A stretch of 64,000 nt of DNA. Source: Paenibacillus phytorum. Lineage in GTDB: Bacteria; Bacillota; Bacilli; Paenibacillales; NBRC-103111. The notes beneath the pieces were generated by a model. That model worked only from the letters and a program-made list of their open reading frames with translations. It did no database searches and was not told the DNA's origin. The stretch lies in NCBI RefSeq assembly GCF_013141715.1, contig NZ_WHOA01000116.1, positions 34,474-98,473 of the forward strand. Direction: 5' to 3'. Of the stretch, positions 42,303 through 51,876 are shown in pieces (position 1 is the first letter of the stretch; the number at the start of each line of letters is the position of its first letter). A program made the translations under genes and the position numbers.

Positions 42303-42358
42303 ATCCTAGTATGAAGCATGGCAACACCACAACACCCAAACTAAAGGAGAGATGACTC

Positions 42359-42775
42359 ATGAGTGAAGCAGTCGGAACAAACAAAGGCGGACTATTGTTA
42401 GGTTTAGTAATCGGCGGCGCTGTAGGCGCGATAACCTCATTGTTATTAGCCCCTAAAGCCGGGTCGGAGCTGCGTGAAGACTTGTCAAATACGTATCGCA
42501 CGTTCAATGATAAAACAAGCCAATTGGCTTCCGCTGTAGGTCAGAAAACACAGGATATTGTCTCGACCGTAAGTGACAAAACACAAGATATCGCGTCAGC
42601 TCTTAGTGAGAAGACGCAGGAAGTTGCTTCAGCAGTCAGTGAGAAAACAAAGGATATGGCCCACTCCGTTAGCCATCAAGCTTCTGAGGCCGCTGATAAG
42701 GCCAAAGAAAGCAAACAGCTTGTAGATGAGTCTTTACAGGCTGCCAAAACGAATTACCAAAACAATCAACATTAA
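42359..42775 (+). CDS. YtxH-domain stress protein
   Basis: A 138-residue protein. An N-terminal membrane or Gly-rich segment (LLLGLVIGGAVGAITSLLLAPKAG) carries the YtxH signature LLxAPKSG-type motif (here LLLAPKAGSELRED). The rest is an amphipathic helix with imperfect 11-residue repeats (VSDKTQDIASALSEKTQEVA), like LEA-type stress proteins. The ATG has AAAGGAGAG upstream. The SigB-type promoter and the DUF948 gene of the sigB operon fit the ytxG-ytxH pair of Bacillus, here split over 10 kb. Confidence 0.85.
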   Translation: MSEAVGTNKGGLLLGLVIGGAVGAITSLLLAPKAGSELREDLSNTYRTFNDKTSQLASAVGQKTQDIVSTVSDKTQDIASALSEKTQEVASAVSEKTKDMAHSVSHQASEAADKAKESKQLVDESLQAAKTNYQNNQH

Positions 42776-42840
42776 GGGTATCACATAGATTCGTAAGGAC
42801 GGATTAACGATTTCCGCTTGCTCGAAAGGAGTAGATTACG

Positions 42841-43254
42841 ATGGATAAAGGCATCTTGCATCAACAGTTAACCGATTTGGGGTTGGAACGTATCGAGTAC
42901 ACGGAGAAATCGGTCTATAAATTCGATATTTATCACGATGCCACATCAACCGCCTACCCGCTTACGTTAACCACATTCACCTCTGAACACGGGAATACAA
43001 CCGTTCATTTCCATGAGGCCGACTTTCAAGAGAATGAATTCGTTCCTCTGCAAGTTCGCCGAACAGCATTGGACAAGCTAATTGAATTAGAGCGACTCTG
43101 TAATGGATCAGCCAGCAGATCCTTGGCAGAAGCCAACAATGGCTCCATGGCGCAGGATATGGATGAGATGAAGAAGCTGGGTAATGAAATGAAACATATG
43201 AAGACGAATAGCGAGCTGCTGGAAAAGAATATGATTCCTGATCCGATTCAGTAG
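42841..43254 (+). CDS. Conserved hypothetical protein downstream of ytxH
   Basis: I do not recognise this 137-residue soluble protein. The N-terminal half is beta-rich (YKFDIYHDATSTAYPLTLTT, VHFHEADFQENEF) and the C-terminal half helical and Met-rich (MDEMKKLGNEMKHMKTNSEL). GAAAGGAG lies nine bases before the ATG. It follows ytxH by 65 bases without a terminator, so it probably shares the SigB-type promoter. No signal peptide or metal motif is visible. Confidence 0.65.
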   Translation: MDKGILHQQLTDLGLERIEYTEKSVYKFDIYHDATSTAYPLTLTTFTSEHGNTTVHFHEADFQENEFVPLQVRRTALDKLIELERLCNGSASRSLAEANNGSMAQDMDEMKKLGNEMKHMKTNSELLEKNMIPDPIQ

Positions 43255-43422
43255 CTCAAGGATTCGTCTTTTCTTACCTTCCAGATCAATGTCTTGATCA
43301 TGTACCAGAAGTGGAGAGCTCCGGGCTGAGAAGCCGGAAATCGACTTCTCGGCAGACTGTCCCGCACGTCCATGCAGATTAAGCACCTAATCCACAAACT
43401 GTGAAAATCATAATTTCCTATA

Positions 43423-43479
43423 CAAAAAAAAGAGAGGCTGACTCAAAAGGTTAATAACCTAGCGAGCAGCCTCTATTTT
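43423..43479 (-). terminator. Rho-independent terminator
   Basis: AGAGGCTG and CAGCCTCT pair, with an inner AGGTTA/TAACCT stem, then T8 on the minus strand. It lies almost 300 bases beyond the dgoD stop, after the four-block array. The stretch 43328-43353 has a second hairpin (GAGAAG...CTTCTC). Confidence 0.75.
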
Positions 43480-43505
43480 GTTTCGATACGGAGCGAAATC
43501 TAACA

Positions 43506-43680
43506 GGAATTCCTCCAGCTAATTTGGCGTTAATTGTTCTAAACGGTCATCTAACTGGAAAACCTCCCTCTAATTTTTGGGGAAATCGCTATTCAGCGAG
43601 AAAACCTCTGAAATAACGGGAGATTTTCCATGTAAACTAGCTTTTCATGAAAAAATACCCAAATTAACGGTAGGTTTTCC
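43506..43680. repeat. Four-block array of a GGAA-TAATTT motif, order ++--
   Basis: GGAATTCCTCCAGCTAATTT (43506-43525), GGAAAACCTCCCTCTAATTT (43557-43576), and reversed GGAAAATCTCCCGTTATTT (43611-43629) and GGAAAACCTACCGTTAATTT (43661-43680). The starts are 51, 54 and 50 apart. The array lies between the convergent 42841-43254 and dgoD genes. Confidence 0.85.
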
Positions 43681-43766
43681 ATGTAGTGCAACAGTGAAAA
43701 CAGAGGCAGCCTAAAGATGAACGCCTTATGGGACAGCCTCATTCTTGCTCTTTCCTGTTGTTCCAC

Positions 43767-44915
43767 TTACCACTCGGCTACCGTACCATCGGCTTGACGC
43801 CAAACTGGATTTTTCCAATTATGACCAATAGTAGCCATCTCTCGTACTTTATCTTCATTGATCTCGATACCAAGACCTGGGGCTGTTAGATTGGCAACGA
43901 AGCCTCCTTCATACTTAAATACAGAAGGATCTTTCAAATAATCGAGCAAATCACTGCCTTTATTGTAGTGAATGCCGAGACTTTGCTCCTGAATGAAGGC
44001 ATTCGGAGAGCACGTATCCAGCTGTAGGCATGCTGCCAAAGCGATAGGGCCTAACGGACAGTGCGGCGCAATTGCAATATCGTAGGCTTCTGCCATCGCG
44101 GCGATTTTGCGTGTTTCCAAGATGCCTCCAGCATGGGAGAGATCGGGTTGGATAATGTCCACGATGCCTTGGGCCAGCAGCTCTTTGAAGCCCCAGCGCG
44201 TATACATCCGCTCGCCCGTGGCAATCGGACACGAAGTGTAGCGAGCGATCTCTTTAAGCGCTTCATTATTTTCAGGCAAAACAGGCTCTTCAATGAACAT
44301 TGGACGATACGGCTCTAGTTCCTTGACGATGATTTTGGCCATCGACTTGTGCACCCGGCCGTGGAAATCGATGCCGATGCCAACGTCTTTGCCGACGGCT
44401 TCGCGTACCGCGGCAATGCGCGCAATAGCTTCATCGACTTTGCTGATGGAGTCGATGTAGTGCATTTCCTCGGTGGCGTTCATTTTCACCGCCGTAAATC
44501 CAGCAGCGACCTGCTGTTTGGCCGCTTGACCTACGTCGCTCGGGCGGTCCCCGCCGATCCACGAATAGACACGCGTCTTGTCGCGGCAAGCACCGCCAAG
44601 CAGATCATAGACGGGCGCATTGTAGAATTTGCCCTTAATGTCCCAGAGCGCTTGCTCAATGCCTGAGATAGCACTTGTCAAGATCGGCCCTCCGCGGTAG
44701 AAGCCCCCGCGGTACAGCACTTGGAACATATCCTCGATCCGCATCGGATCTTTGCCAATGATATGGTCGCTCATTTCCATCACCGCGGCAGCAACTGTAT
44801 CCGCTTTGCCCTCAACGACGGGCTCTCCCCATCCCGTAATGCCTTCATCCGTTTCGATTTTCAGAAATAACCATCTTGGCGGCACCTTAAACAGTTCCAG
44901 CTTCGTAATTTTCAT
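43767..44915 (-). CDS. dgoD: D-galactonate dehydratase-like enolase-superfamily protein
   Basis: It probably dehydrates an acid sugar such as D-galactonate (EC 4.2.1.6). A 382-residue member of the mandelate-racemase group. The capping domain ([18 protein letters not shown]) leads to the barrel with the three metal ligands in DFHGR (Asp, plus the catalytic His), IEEPV and ATGERMYTR; the later base His is in [11 protein letters not shown]. The [14 protein letters not shown] and [11 protein letters not shown] motifs are typical of DgoD. The ATG at 44915 has GAGGAGG nine bases before it. It lies 80 bases downstream of a YesN-type regulator; no dgoK or dgoA is here. Confidence 0.82.
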   Translation of the reverse strand: MKITKLELFKVPPRWLFLKIETDEGITGWGEPVVEGKADTVAAAVMEMSDHIIGKDPMRIEDMFQVLYRGGFYRGGPILTSAISGIEQALWDIKGKFYNAPVYDLLGGACRDKTRVYSWIGGDRPSDVGQAAKQQVAAGFTAVKMNATEEMHYIDSISKVDEAIARIAAVREAVGKDVGIGIDFHGRVHKSMAKIIVKELEPYRPMFIEEPVLPENNEALKEIARYTSCPIATGERMYTRWGFKELLAQGIVDIIQPDLSHAGGILETRKIAAMAEAYDIAIAPHCPLGPIALAACLQLDTCSPNAFIQEQSLGIHYNKGSDLLDYLKDPSVFKYEGGFVANLTAPGLGIEINEDKVREMATIGHNWKNPVWRQADGTVAEW

Positions 44916-44995
44916 GATCATCGTCCTCCTCTATCCCCTGTTGAATTCGCCGGGCGAGTCCAAACTCCTCTCACCAATCAGCGATGAATTGTTCG

Positions 44996-46612
44996 CTATG
45001 AATATTGATCTCGATACTCTTGCGGAGTCATGCCATAATGCTTCTTGAACGCATGGTTAAAGGAGTGTGGGCGCTGATAGCCAAGCTGTGTGGCGATTTC
45101 ATAAATCTTATCCTGGCCATTCTTCAGCAGATAAGCGGCTTTATCCATCCGTGCATGATTGACGTAGTCGCTTAAATTTTCACCCGTTTCAAGTTTATAG
45201 ATCTTTGATATATAAACCGGATGCATGTACACATGATCGGCAATCGATTGTAAGGAGACGTCGCTAGCCAGATGCTGATCGATGAAAGACCTAATATCCT
45301 TGATCAGCGTTGAACGGCTGTCCTGCCTTTCTTGATCCATATCCTCCTTCATGCGTTGTAAAGAACGAATCGACCATTCGCGCAGCTGATTCACGGTACG
45401 AAAAGGTATACCTTCCATCATTCGTTCGTAATCACCGCCAATGAGCTGATGCAGCTGTCGGCCATTCTTATGTGCAATATAAGCAAAAGCGGATGCGATC
45501 GAGAAATAAACTTCTAATAGATGTTCCTGAGATTCCGAAAATCTAACTTCCATTTCATCAAAAATCAGGGACAGCTTCTCCTCTGTATCTTCCCATCTTG
45601 CTGCTTCCAACAAATGATTAAGCGTCGGCGGCTCGTACAGCCTTTGCAAGGCTGACAGTTCGGTCTGAACAGACTCATCGCCAAGCCGCATGAACAGCTC
45701 GTGCTCACTCCCGATACGTTTGCGAAATGCGCTAAGCGAGCTATTGTATAGCGCATTTATTTCGGCCGGGAAGTCGCCCCAACTGCTCAGAAGGATGGAA
45801 ATTTTGCCTTTCAAATAATTGTTCACGGCTGATTGGAGATCAGCAGCCGTACGTTCCAGCCAAGCCGAATCTTCCTTGTCGGATGTTTCCTGCTTATGCT
45901 TCATCACAAATACCAAATAATCGTGAGCATCCTTCGTATGCCAGCTATCGAATTTCTCCGCAAATAATTCGTCGGCCATATTGCTAATCGCATATTCCAT
46001 TAACGACAAATGTCCGGTATCATATTCCAGAAAATCCGATTCCAACCGAACCATCATCAATACGCAAGCATGCTCATGGTAATCTGGGAGCTCTAGAATC
46101 TGCATTTTTTCTCGAAGTGAATGCTCCGATATTTTGTGCCCTTGAAGTAAATCATTCAATAAATTCCCCCTTAGCAGAGGGAGGTTTTCCTTGAGAGTAT
46201 ACGTAAGACGCTGCGTGGAGATGACGTTCTCCCATTCCTTCTGCAGCTTTTCCATCACCCGGCTGACAGTAGCCAGTAAAGCTTGTTCAGTGACAGGCTT
46301 AAGCAAATAATCCTCCGAGCCCTGAAGAATCGCTTCTTTGGCATAGTTGAAGTCCGAGTATCCGGACAAGAGAATACACTTGGTCTTCGCCCAACGACGG
46401 TTGATCTCAGCAATTAATTGCAAACCGGAGATACCTGGCATCTGAATGTCCGTAATCACGATATTAATCGACATTTGTTCGAGCAGCTCCAGCGCTTCTT
46501 TACCAGAATATGCCTTAAAAACCTGCTCAATCCCGATAGATGCCCAGTCAATCGTAGACTGAAGCCGATCCACGACATGCGCTTCGTCATCGACAATCAA
46601 TAGTTGAATCAT
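44996..46612 (-). CDS. YesN-type response regulator with AraC HTH
   Basis: A 538-residue regulator. Receiver at residues 1-120 with D54 in INIVITDIQMPGISG and K in LLKPV; a long linker of about 300 residues; a C-terminal AraC/XylS domain, with both HTHs: DVSLQSIADHVYMHPVYISK and YEIATQLGYQRPHSFNHAFK, ending KKHYGMTPQEYRDQY. It overlaps the YesM-type kinase gene by four bases. It most likely activates the ABC importer and possibly dgoD in response to a sugar seen by the kinase. Confidence 0.93.
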   Translation of the reverse strand: MIQLLIVDDEAHVVDRLQSTIDWASIGIEQVFKAYSGKEALELLEQMSINIVITDIQMPGISGLQLIAEINRRWAKTKCILLSGYSDFNYAKEAILQGSEDYLLKPVTEQALLATVSRVMEKLQKEWENVISTQRLTYTLKENLPLLRGNLLNDLLQGHKISEHSLREKMQILELPDYHEHACVLMMVRLESDFLEYDTGHLSLMEYAISNMADELFAEKFDSWHTKDAHDYLVFVMKHKQETSDKEDSAWLERTAADLQSAVNNYLKGKISILLSSWGDFPAEINALYNSSLSAFRKRIGSEHELFMRLGDESVQTELSALQRLYEPPTLNHLLEAARWEDTEEKLSLIFDEMEVRFSESQEHLLEVYFSIASAFAYIAHKNGRQLHQLIGGDYERMMEGIPFRTVNQLREWSIRSLQRMKEDMDQERQDSRSTLIKDIRSFIDQHLASDVSLQSIADHVYMHPVYISKIYKLETGENLSDYVNHARMDKAAYLLKNGQDKIYEIATQLGYQRPHSFNHAFKKHYGMTPQEYRDQYS

Positions 46613-48381
46613 CGTTTTATCACCTCGGTGGCTAGATCACTCTCCTGCGAGTTGTGTTTCCAAGTCAGTACGGCCCTTAAACCACCGTCATGTACTCGTT
46701 CAAAAGTAAGTCCGGAGCCTTCCCCGAACTGATAATACAAACGGTGGTGGACATTCCATGTTCCACAGCCAATCTCATCAGACATTGGAGCCTCCAGCTG
46801 TTTAAGCAGCTTATCTAAGCCCGCTTCATCCAACCCTCCGCCGTTATCTTCAACAATCAGACGATTCCAACCTTCCTTCTGCTCACCCGTGATCGTGATT
46901 CGATCACCCTCTGCGCTGCGCTCAATTCCATGGACAATGGCATTCTCTACTAACGGCTGCAAAATAAGTCGGGGAACCCACTCGCCCAGCATCTCTTCCG
47001 GCACATTTATCTCATATTTCAACCGGTGTATGCGGAGATTCTGAATCGTTAAATAATGGCCTACCAAATCCAGCTCATCACGCAACCGGACACTTTGTTT
47101 TTCGACTCTCGTCGTGTAACGGTAAAACTCAGCTAAATTTTGCGACATGGCTACGACTGATTCTTTATCTTCCATCTCTGCTGAATTGATGATGAAGAAT
47201 AAGGAATTATACAGAAAGTGCGGGTGAATCTGCGATTGCAGCTGCTTCAGAGTCGCTTCACGTGAACGGATTTTCTCCGCATAAACATCCTCTACAAGTA
47301 CTTGAATTTGCTCCGCCATCTCATTAAAACGCTGGATGAGGAAATCAAATTCATTTTTGGCTCTATACGCGATCCGAGCCGATAGATCGCCTCGCTTCAC
47401 TTGCTGTACACTTTGAATCATCTTGCCAATCGGAATTTGCACGTTGCGATACAGCAAGAATGAAGCCAGAATACTCATCACAAGTAGCAAAGCAATAGAA
47501 ACATAAAACAATTTACGCGTCATGGTAATAGGAGAAAGTATCTTCTGCACAGGTACATAATCAACCAAGTACCAATCCAACTGTTCCGATTTGACAAAGC
47601 TGATCAAATACTGTTGATTCGCGATTTCAAATTGAACTTGGCCGGTAAGCGGTAAGCTTTGACCAGCCAATCTTTCATGGATTGTATGTGTAATCGACGG
47701 ATTCGACGAGCTATTGAAAACCACCCTATTTTGCCCATCAACCAAAAAAGGATCACTTCGTTTATCTTGCTTGTACACATCCAGCAGTTGAATCATATTC
47801 TGCACGCTGAACCTTACTTGATACAGCACATTAGCTTGACCGGCAACCTGGGCACGTATCGGCTCACTAATTTCCCTAACGAACGACCCTACCCCATTGT
47901 CACCCTTGCGTTCCTCATACGTCCATGTTCGCTTTATCGGGCTATCCCAAGGCCAAGTATCCGTCCCATTCACAAAAATACTGGAAGATAACACTTGCTT
48001 CCCATGTGGAATGGCAATGGTCAGTTCATTCACCCATCCGCTGGAGACACTTTGAAGGCTAAGTTTTTGTATAATACGCGACTGTTCTTTCAGCATGTCA
48101 TAATCGGGCGACTCATTCCTGTCGATAAATTCCCTTATGTAAGGATCGCTGCCAAGAATAACGGGAGACATCGCTAATCGCTCCACGTCCCCATCCAATT
48201 GATGCATGAAGAAAGACAGCTGGTTTAAATTCGATGACTGAATCTGGTCTTGAACAACGTTATTCGTTATCCGATTCGTATAGCTGTAGAGCAGCACAAT
48301 AGGGATAAGGAGTAGAACCAATAGAATGAGAATTTTGCTGAAAATATTAAGTTTATACGGCACGCTGGGCTCACCTTCCAT
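46609..48381 (-). CDS. YesM-type sensor histidine kinase
   Basis: A 590-residue kinase. TM1 (about 14-34), a large extracellular domain of some 250 residues, TM2 (about 292-312), HAMP, then the His_kinase domain with QSQIHPHFLYNSLFFI (phospho-His in the HPHFLYN motif) and an ATPase with IVHGI and VEDNGGGL. The family senses extracellular oligosaccharides or sugar acids. The first ATG has no good site; a GTG at 48363 with GGTGAG six bases before it is an alternative. It is translationally coupled to the regulator gene. Confidence 0.92.
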   Translation of the reverse strand: MEGEPSVPYKLNIFSKILILLVLLLIPIVLLYSYTNRITNNVVQDQIQSSNLNQLSFFMHQLDGDVERLAMSPVILGSDPYIREFIDRNESPDYDMLKEQSRIIQKLSLQSVSSGWVNELTIAIPHGKQVLSSSIFVNGTDTWPWDSPIKRTWTYEERKGDNGVGSFVREISEPIRAQVAGQANVLYQVRFSVQNMIQLLDVYKQDKRSDPFLVDGQNRVVFNSSSNPSITHTIHERLAGQSLPLTGQVQFEIANQQYLISFVKSEQLDWYLVDYVPVQKILSPITMTRKLFYVSIALLLVMSILASFLLYRNVQIPIGKMIQSVQQVKRGDLSARIAYRAKNEFDFLIQRFNEMAEQIQVLVEDVYAEKIRSREATLKQLQSQIHPHFLYNSLFFIINSAEMEDKESVVAMSQNLAEFYRYTTRVEKQSVRLRDELDLVGHYLTIQNLRIHRLKYEINVPEEMLGEWVPRLILQPLVENAIVHGIERSAEGDRITITGEQKEGWNRLIVEDNGGGLDEAGLDKLLKQLEAPMSDEIGCGTWNVHHRLYYQFGEGSGLTFERVHDGGLRAVLTWKHNSQESDLATEVIKR

Positions 48382-48477
48382 GCTTCTGCTAAGCTTTCTA
48401 ACTTAGAGTTAACTATACGAGAGAAGTCATGCAAAGAAAAGGCGACGACTATCCTCGTATTCGTTATGTCTTCGTTA

Positions 48478-49293
48478 TTAGCCTTTAACTGCACCAGCAG
48501 AAAGTCCGCTGACCACGTAGCGTTGAGACACTAAAGCTATGATCAGAACCGGAAGTGTAATGATACAAGCCGCTGCCATCAGCGCACCCCAGTTGATTTC
48601 GGAATAGGACATAAAGTTAAACACAGCGATCGGTAATGTTTTGGTTTTGTCCCCTGCCAAGATAACCGAGAACATGAAATTGTTCCACGAAAAAATGAAT
48701 GAGAGCAGCGATGCAGTAATGACACCTGGTCCTGAGATAGGCAAAATAATGCGCAGAAACACTTGATGATGCGTACATCCATCGATAAGCCCAGACTCTT
48801 CGATTTCCGTAGGAAGGGCCTCGAAAAATGAAATCATAATCCAAATAATAAACGGTAATCCAACAAGCATATGACTTAGAATTAAAGCTGTATACGTGTC
48901 TACCAAATGGATCTTGGAGAACAGGATGAACCAAGGAATCAAGAACGTGATTCCCGGAATAATTCTCGCAACTAAGATGAGAAGTCCCAGCTTGTGAAGG
49001 TGATGTCTTGCAATGGCATAAGCCGCAGGAAGCCCTAAAATAAGGGACAAAAGCGTTGAACCAGCCGCAACAAGGAAACTATTCCAAATAAACTTCAGGA
49101 AATTGTACTCTTTGAATACACTGACATAGTTATGAAAAGTCGGTTTGAAAAAGAAGATATCACCTGTCGATAAAATCTGTGATTGCGTCTTAAAAGAAGC
49201 CAATAACATCCAGATAAATGGAAAACCAAAAGCGATTAGGACTAGGAACGTTAGCAGCATTTGTATAAGTCTTAAGCCCTTCTTTGGCTTCAT
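48478..49293 (-). CDS. Sugar ABC transporter permease (MalG type)
   Basis: A 271-residue inner permease with six transmembrane helices. The EAA loop is EESGLIDGCTHHQVFLRIIL, with the conserved Gly, coupling to the ATPase. The ATG at 49293 has GGAGGG nine bases before it and overlaps the stop of the partner permease (ATGA). The group is CUT1, which carries di- and oligosaccharides or glycosides. As usual in Bacillota, the ATPase is missing from the operon and is probably the shared MsmX-type. Confidence 0.93.
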   Translation of the reverse strand: MKPKKGLRLIQMLLTFLVLIAFGFPFIWMLLASFKTQSQILSTGDIFFFKPTFHNYVSVFKEYNFLKFIWNSFLVAAGSTLLSLILGLPAAYAIARHHLHKLGLLILVARIIPGITFLIPWFILFSKIHLVDTYTALILSHMLVGLPFIIWIMISFFEALPTEIEESGLIDGCTHHQVFLRIILPISGPGVITASLLSFIFSWNNFMFSVILAGDKTKTLPIAVFNFMSYSEINWGALMAAACIITLPVLIIALVSQRYVVSGLSAGAVKG

Positions 49294-50174
49294 GATGAGG
49301 TTCCCTCCAATCGTTTGCGCATCCATATCATAAATAAAGTCAGTCCCATCACCAGAGCAAAGAAGATAACAAGTAACGATGAAGCCATACCCAACTTAAA
49401 GTATTGGAATCCGAGCACATAGCCGTACAAGTTCAATGTCTCTGAAGCAAAATTCGGTCCGCCTTGTGTGGTCGCATAAATAATATCGAACGTCTTCAAC
49501 ACATCGATTAAGCGAAGCATCGCCGCTACAATGATCGTTGGTTTCAGCAAGGGCAGCGTAATGGAAACGAATTTTCTCCATGCCGTTGCACCATCTACAT
49601 CCGCCGCCTCATAAGGATCGGTTGGAAGTGTAGCTAAGCCTGCCATAATAATTAGAGCAATCATCGGTGTCCATTGCCAGACGTCTACAATAACTAAGGA
49701 AGGTATAACCTGATTAGGTGAGGCTAGCCATAGTAAAGGCTTCAACCCCATCGATTTGAGCATCATATTAGCTACCCCAATGGTCGGCTCATAGATGAGC
49801 ATCCACACCAAGCCCATAGCTACCGGTGTTGCTACCATGGGCAGCAGGAATACCGTTTTTACGATGTTTTTGCCTTTGAATTCCCTCGACAGCAGCAAGG
49901 CAATCGCAATCCCCAGAATAACTTCAAGCCCAAGGGCCATGATCGTGAAGTAGAACGTTGAACCTGTGGCATGCCAAAAGCGCTCATCTTTGAATAAGGC
50001 GATATAATTCGACAACCCTACAAAAAGTGGTGGTGTTGTTGCGGACATGCTCCACTCATAGAAGCTGATTCGGAATGTATAGATGATTGGAAACAACATC
50101 ATCAACAGGACGAAGATGACCGCCGGAAGTGTATAAATCCATTTTAAATTGCGGTTAAACCAACTGTATTGCAT
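49290..50174 (-). CDS. Sugar ABC transporter permease (MalF type)
   Basis: A 294-residue permease. Helices are seen at WIYTLPAVIFVLLMMLFPII, FTIMALGLEVILGIAIALLL and several further; the EAA loop is YEAADVDGATAWRKFVSITL. The frame is open to 50249, but the ATG at 50174 gives a normal N-terminus (MQYSWFNRNLKW); the ribosome site GGAAGGGTGA lies about ten bases upstream. It follows the binding-protein gene by some 95 bases. Confidence 0.92.
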   Translation of the reverse strand: MQYSWFNRNLKWIYTLPAVIFVLLMMLFPIIYTFRISFYEWSMSATTPPLFVGLSNYIALFKDERFWHATGSTFYFTIMALGLEVILGIAIALLLSREFKGKNIVKTVFLLPMVATPVAMGLVWMLIYEPTIGVANMMLKSMGLKPLLWLASPNQVIPSLVIVDVWQWTPMIALIIMAGLATLPTDPYEAADVDGATAWRKFVSITLPLLKPTIIVAAMLRLIDVLKTFDIIYATTQGGPNFASETLNLYGYVLGFQYFKLGMASSLLVIFFALVMGLTLFMIWMRKRLEGTSS

Positions 50175-50269
50175 GACTTCATTCACCCTTCCTGATGAAA
50201 TTGTACCCTTATGCAAAGGGTGAAGAGGGCCACTTGAGATGACCCTCATTGCTAACGTTCGTGCTGTAT

Positions 50270-51610
50270 TTATTTCGTTTTGTCTTTATCCATAATCGCT
50301 TGCAAAGCTGCATTCGCTTTGTCTGCTACTGGCTGAATGTTCGTTTCACCAGTCATTAATTTTTGTACGATTTCACCAACGGCATCACGAGCTTCACCAA
50401 CACTAATTACCGTCGGACGGTCGTGGTCAACACCGTTTTTGGAGCTTTCTTTAATGATAGGAACAAGATCCGCTGGGAAGCCTGTCGTACCTTCTGGTTT
50501 ATCCCATACCGATGCGCGAGCGCCTGGGTTCCCTTTTTGCTGCGTTTTCAACACGATATCTTTGCTTGTCGCCCATTCAATGAATGCCCAAGTCGCATCT
50601 TTGTTACCCGATTTGGCGTTCATTGCAAGACCCCAAGATGTAATACTGTAAGGCTTAGAACCTGCTTTACCACCTGGCATAACGGCAAAACCAACTTGAT
50701 CGGCGATTTGGGACTTCGCTGGGTCAGTCGCATTTTTGTAGAGCGAATTCGCATCTGTTAAGAAAGCAACTTTCCCTTGTGCGAAAATACCGAAAGCTTG
50801 CGGCCAAGACATATTGAGTACGCCTGGAGGCGCATAATCCTTAAGTAGAGTGCCGTATGTTGTAAATGCTTTGATTGCTTCTGGCGTGTTAATCGACGCT
50901 TTGTCGCCATTCGTGAAGTCTGCACCTTCTGAGTATAAGAAGGAAGATACTTGCGTAACTAGCGGTGAACGTTGGCCCCTAGCCACAAAACCGTACATTT
51001 CGTTCTTCGGATCATGCAGCTTCTTAACTGCTGCTTGCAGCTCATCTAACGTTTTCGGTACCGCAATACCAGCTTTTTGCAGCAGATCTTTGCGGTAGTA
51101 CAAAATTTCTTGCTCAGTAATAATCGGAATACCAGCTAGCTTCGCATCAACCGTCGTGGAACCAACAGCGGATTTAGCGAAATCGGCGAAGTCATAGTCC
51201 TTTGCTTTTTGAGCATAATCATCCAGCGGTTGAACCCAACCGTTTTTATAGAAAAGCTTGCCCTCTTGAAGCGGACGATACATGAAAACGTCTGGTGTCG
51301 CAGAACCGGATGTAAATTGTACGGTTAGTTTTTGTGTCAGCTGATCCTCGAAAAAGCTCTCAACGTTGACCTTGATCCCCGTTTCCTTCTCGAAGTCAGG
51401 CAGCAAAGGCTTGATCGCATCCGCCCAAGGATGATTCGCTGCTACTAAAGAGATCGTCTTTCCTGCAAAAGGCTTCGCATTAGCGGTTGCGCCCGCTGCA
51501 GGCGTTGGTTGCTGCGTTTTCTCCGGCGTGCTTCCGCATCCTGCAACAACTGTTGCTGCCATGATAACTGTGGTTCCAACACCGACCCATTGTTTCAATG
51601 ATTTTTTCAT
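50270..51610 (-). CDS. Sugar-binding lipoprotein of the ABC importer
   Basis: A 446-residue extracellular solute-binding protein (family 1). Signal peptide with lipobox VVAGCGS (Cys about residue 25), followed by a Thr/Ala/Pro linker. The core has ISLVAANHPWADAIKPLLPD, FEKETGIKVNVESFFEDQL, YRKDLLQKAGI and SWGLAMNAKSGNKDATWAFI, typical for this fold. GGAGGTC precedes the ATG. It is the first gene of a three-gene transport unit. A cre-like box lies 30 bases upstream. Confidence 0.93.
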   Translation of the reverse strand: MKKSLKQWVGVGTTVIMAATVVAGCGSTPEKTQQPTPAAGATANAKPFAGKTISLVAANHPWADAIKPLLPDFEKETGIKVNVESFFEDQLTQKLTVQFTSGSATPDVFMYRPLQEGKLFYKNGWVQPLDDYAQKAKDYDFADFAKSAVGSTTVDAKLAGIPIITEQEILYYRKDLLQKAGIAVPKTLDELQAAVKKLHDPKNEMYGFVARGQRSPLVTQVSSFLYSEGADFTNGDKASINTPEAIKAFTTYGTLLKDYAPPGVLNMSWPQAFGIFAQGKVAFLTDANSLYKNATDPAKSQIADQVGFAVMPGGKAGSKPYSITSWGLAMNAKSGNKDATWAFIEWATSKDIVLKTQQKGNPGARASVWDKPEGTTGFPADLVPIIKESSKNGVDHDRPTVISVGEARDAVGEIVQKLMTGETNIQPVADKANAALQAIMDKDKTK

Positions 51611-51640
51611 CTGATATGTGACCTCCCAGGTAATCTTAAA

Positions 51641-51654
51641 TGTATGTGCTTACA
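51641..51654 (-). promoter_or_regulatory. Candidate CcpA (cre) site
   Basis: TGTAAGCACATACA on the minus strand, about 12 of 14 matches to TGWAANCGNTNWCA and nearly palindromic. It lies just before the binding-protein gene. The other bases of 51611-51869 show nothing clear. Confidence 0.35.
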
Positions 51655-51814
51655 TATCTAAGAGTACTTGATTCTTATATTCCGTTATATAACGAAAATT
51701 AAACATGCATAACTACATGTGAAGGGAAAAGGTGGGTCAATAGAAAATCCTCGATATTTGCACTAAATGCGCCTTTTTGGCTCTTTCGGCTCTTAAACAA
51801 ACTCTACCGGTAAA

Positions 51815-51876
51815 AAAAAAGGATGAGCGTCAGTGTAAACTGCGCCCAACCCCTCTTTATGAAAATCACTCATCTT
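51815..51876 (-). terminator. Terminator after fumC
   Basis: GATGAGTG and CGCTCATC pair across a loop of about 35 bases, followed by T9 on the minus strand. The loop is large, so efficiency is uncertain. Confidence 0.55.
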
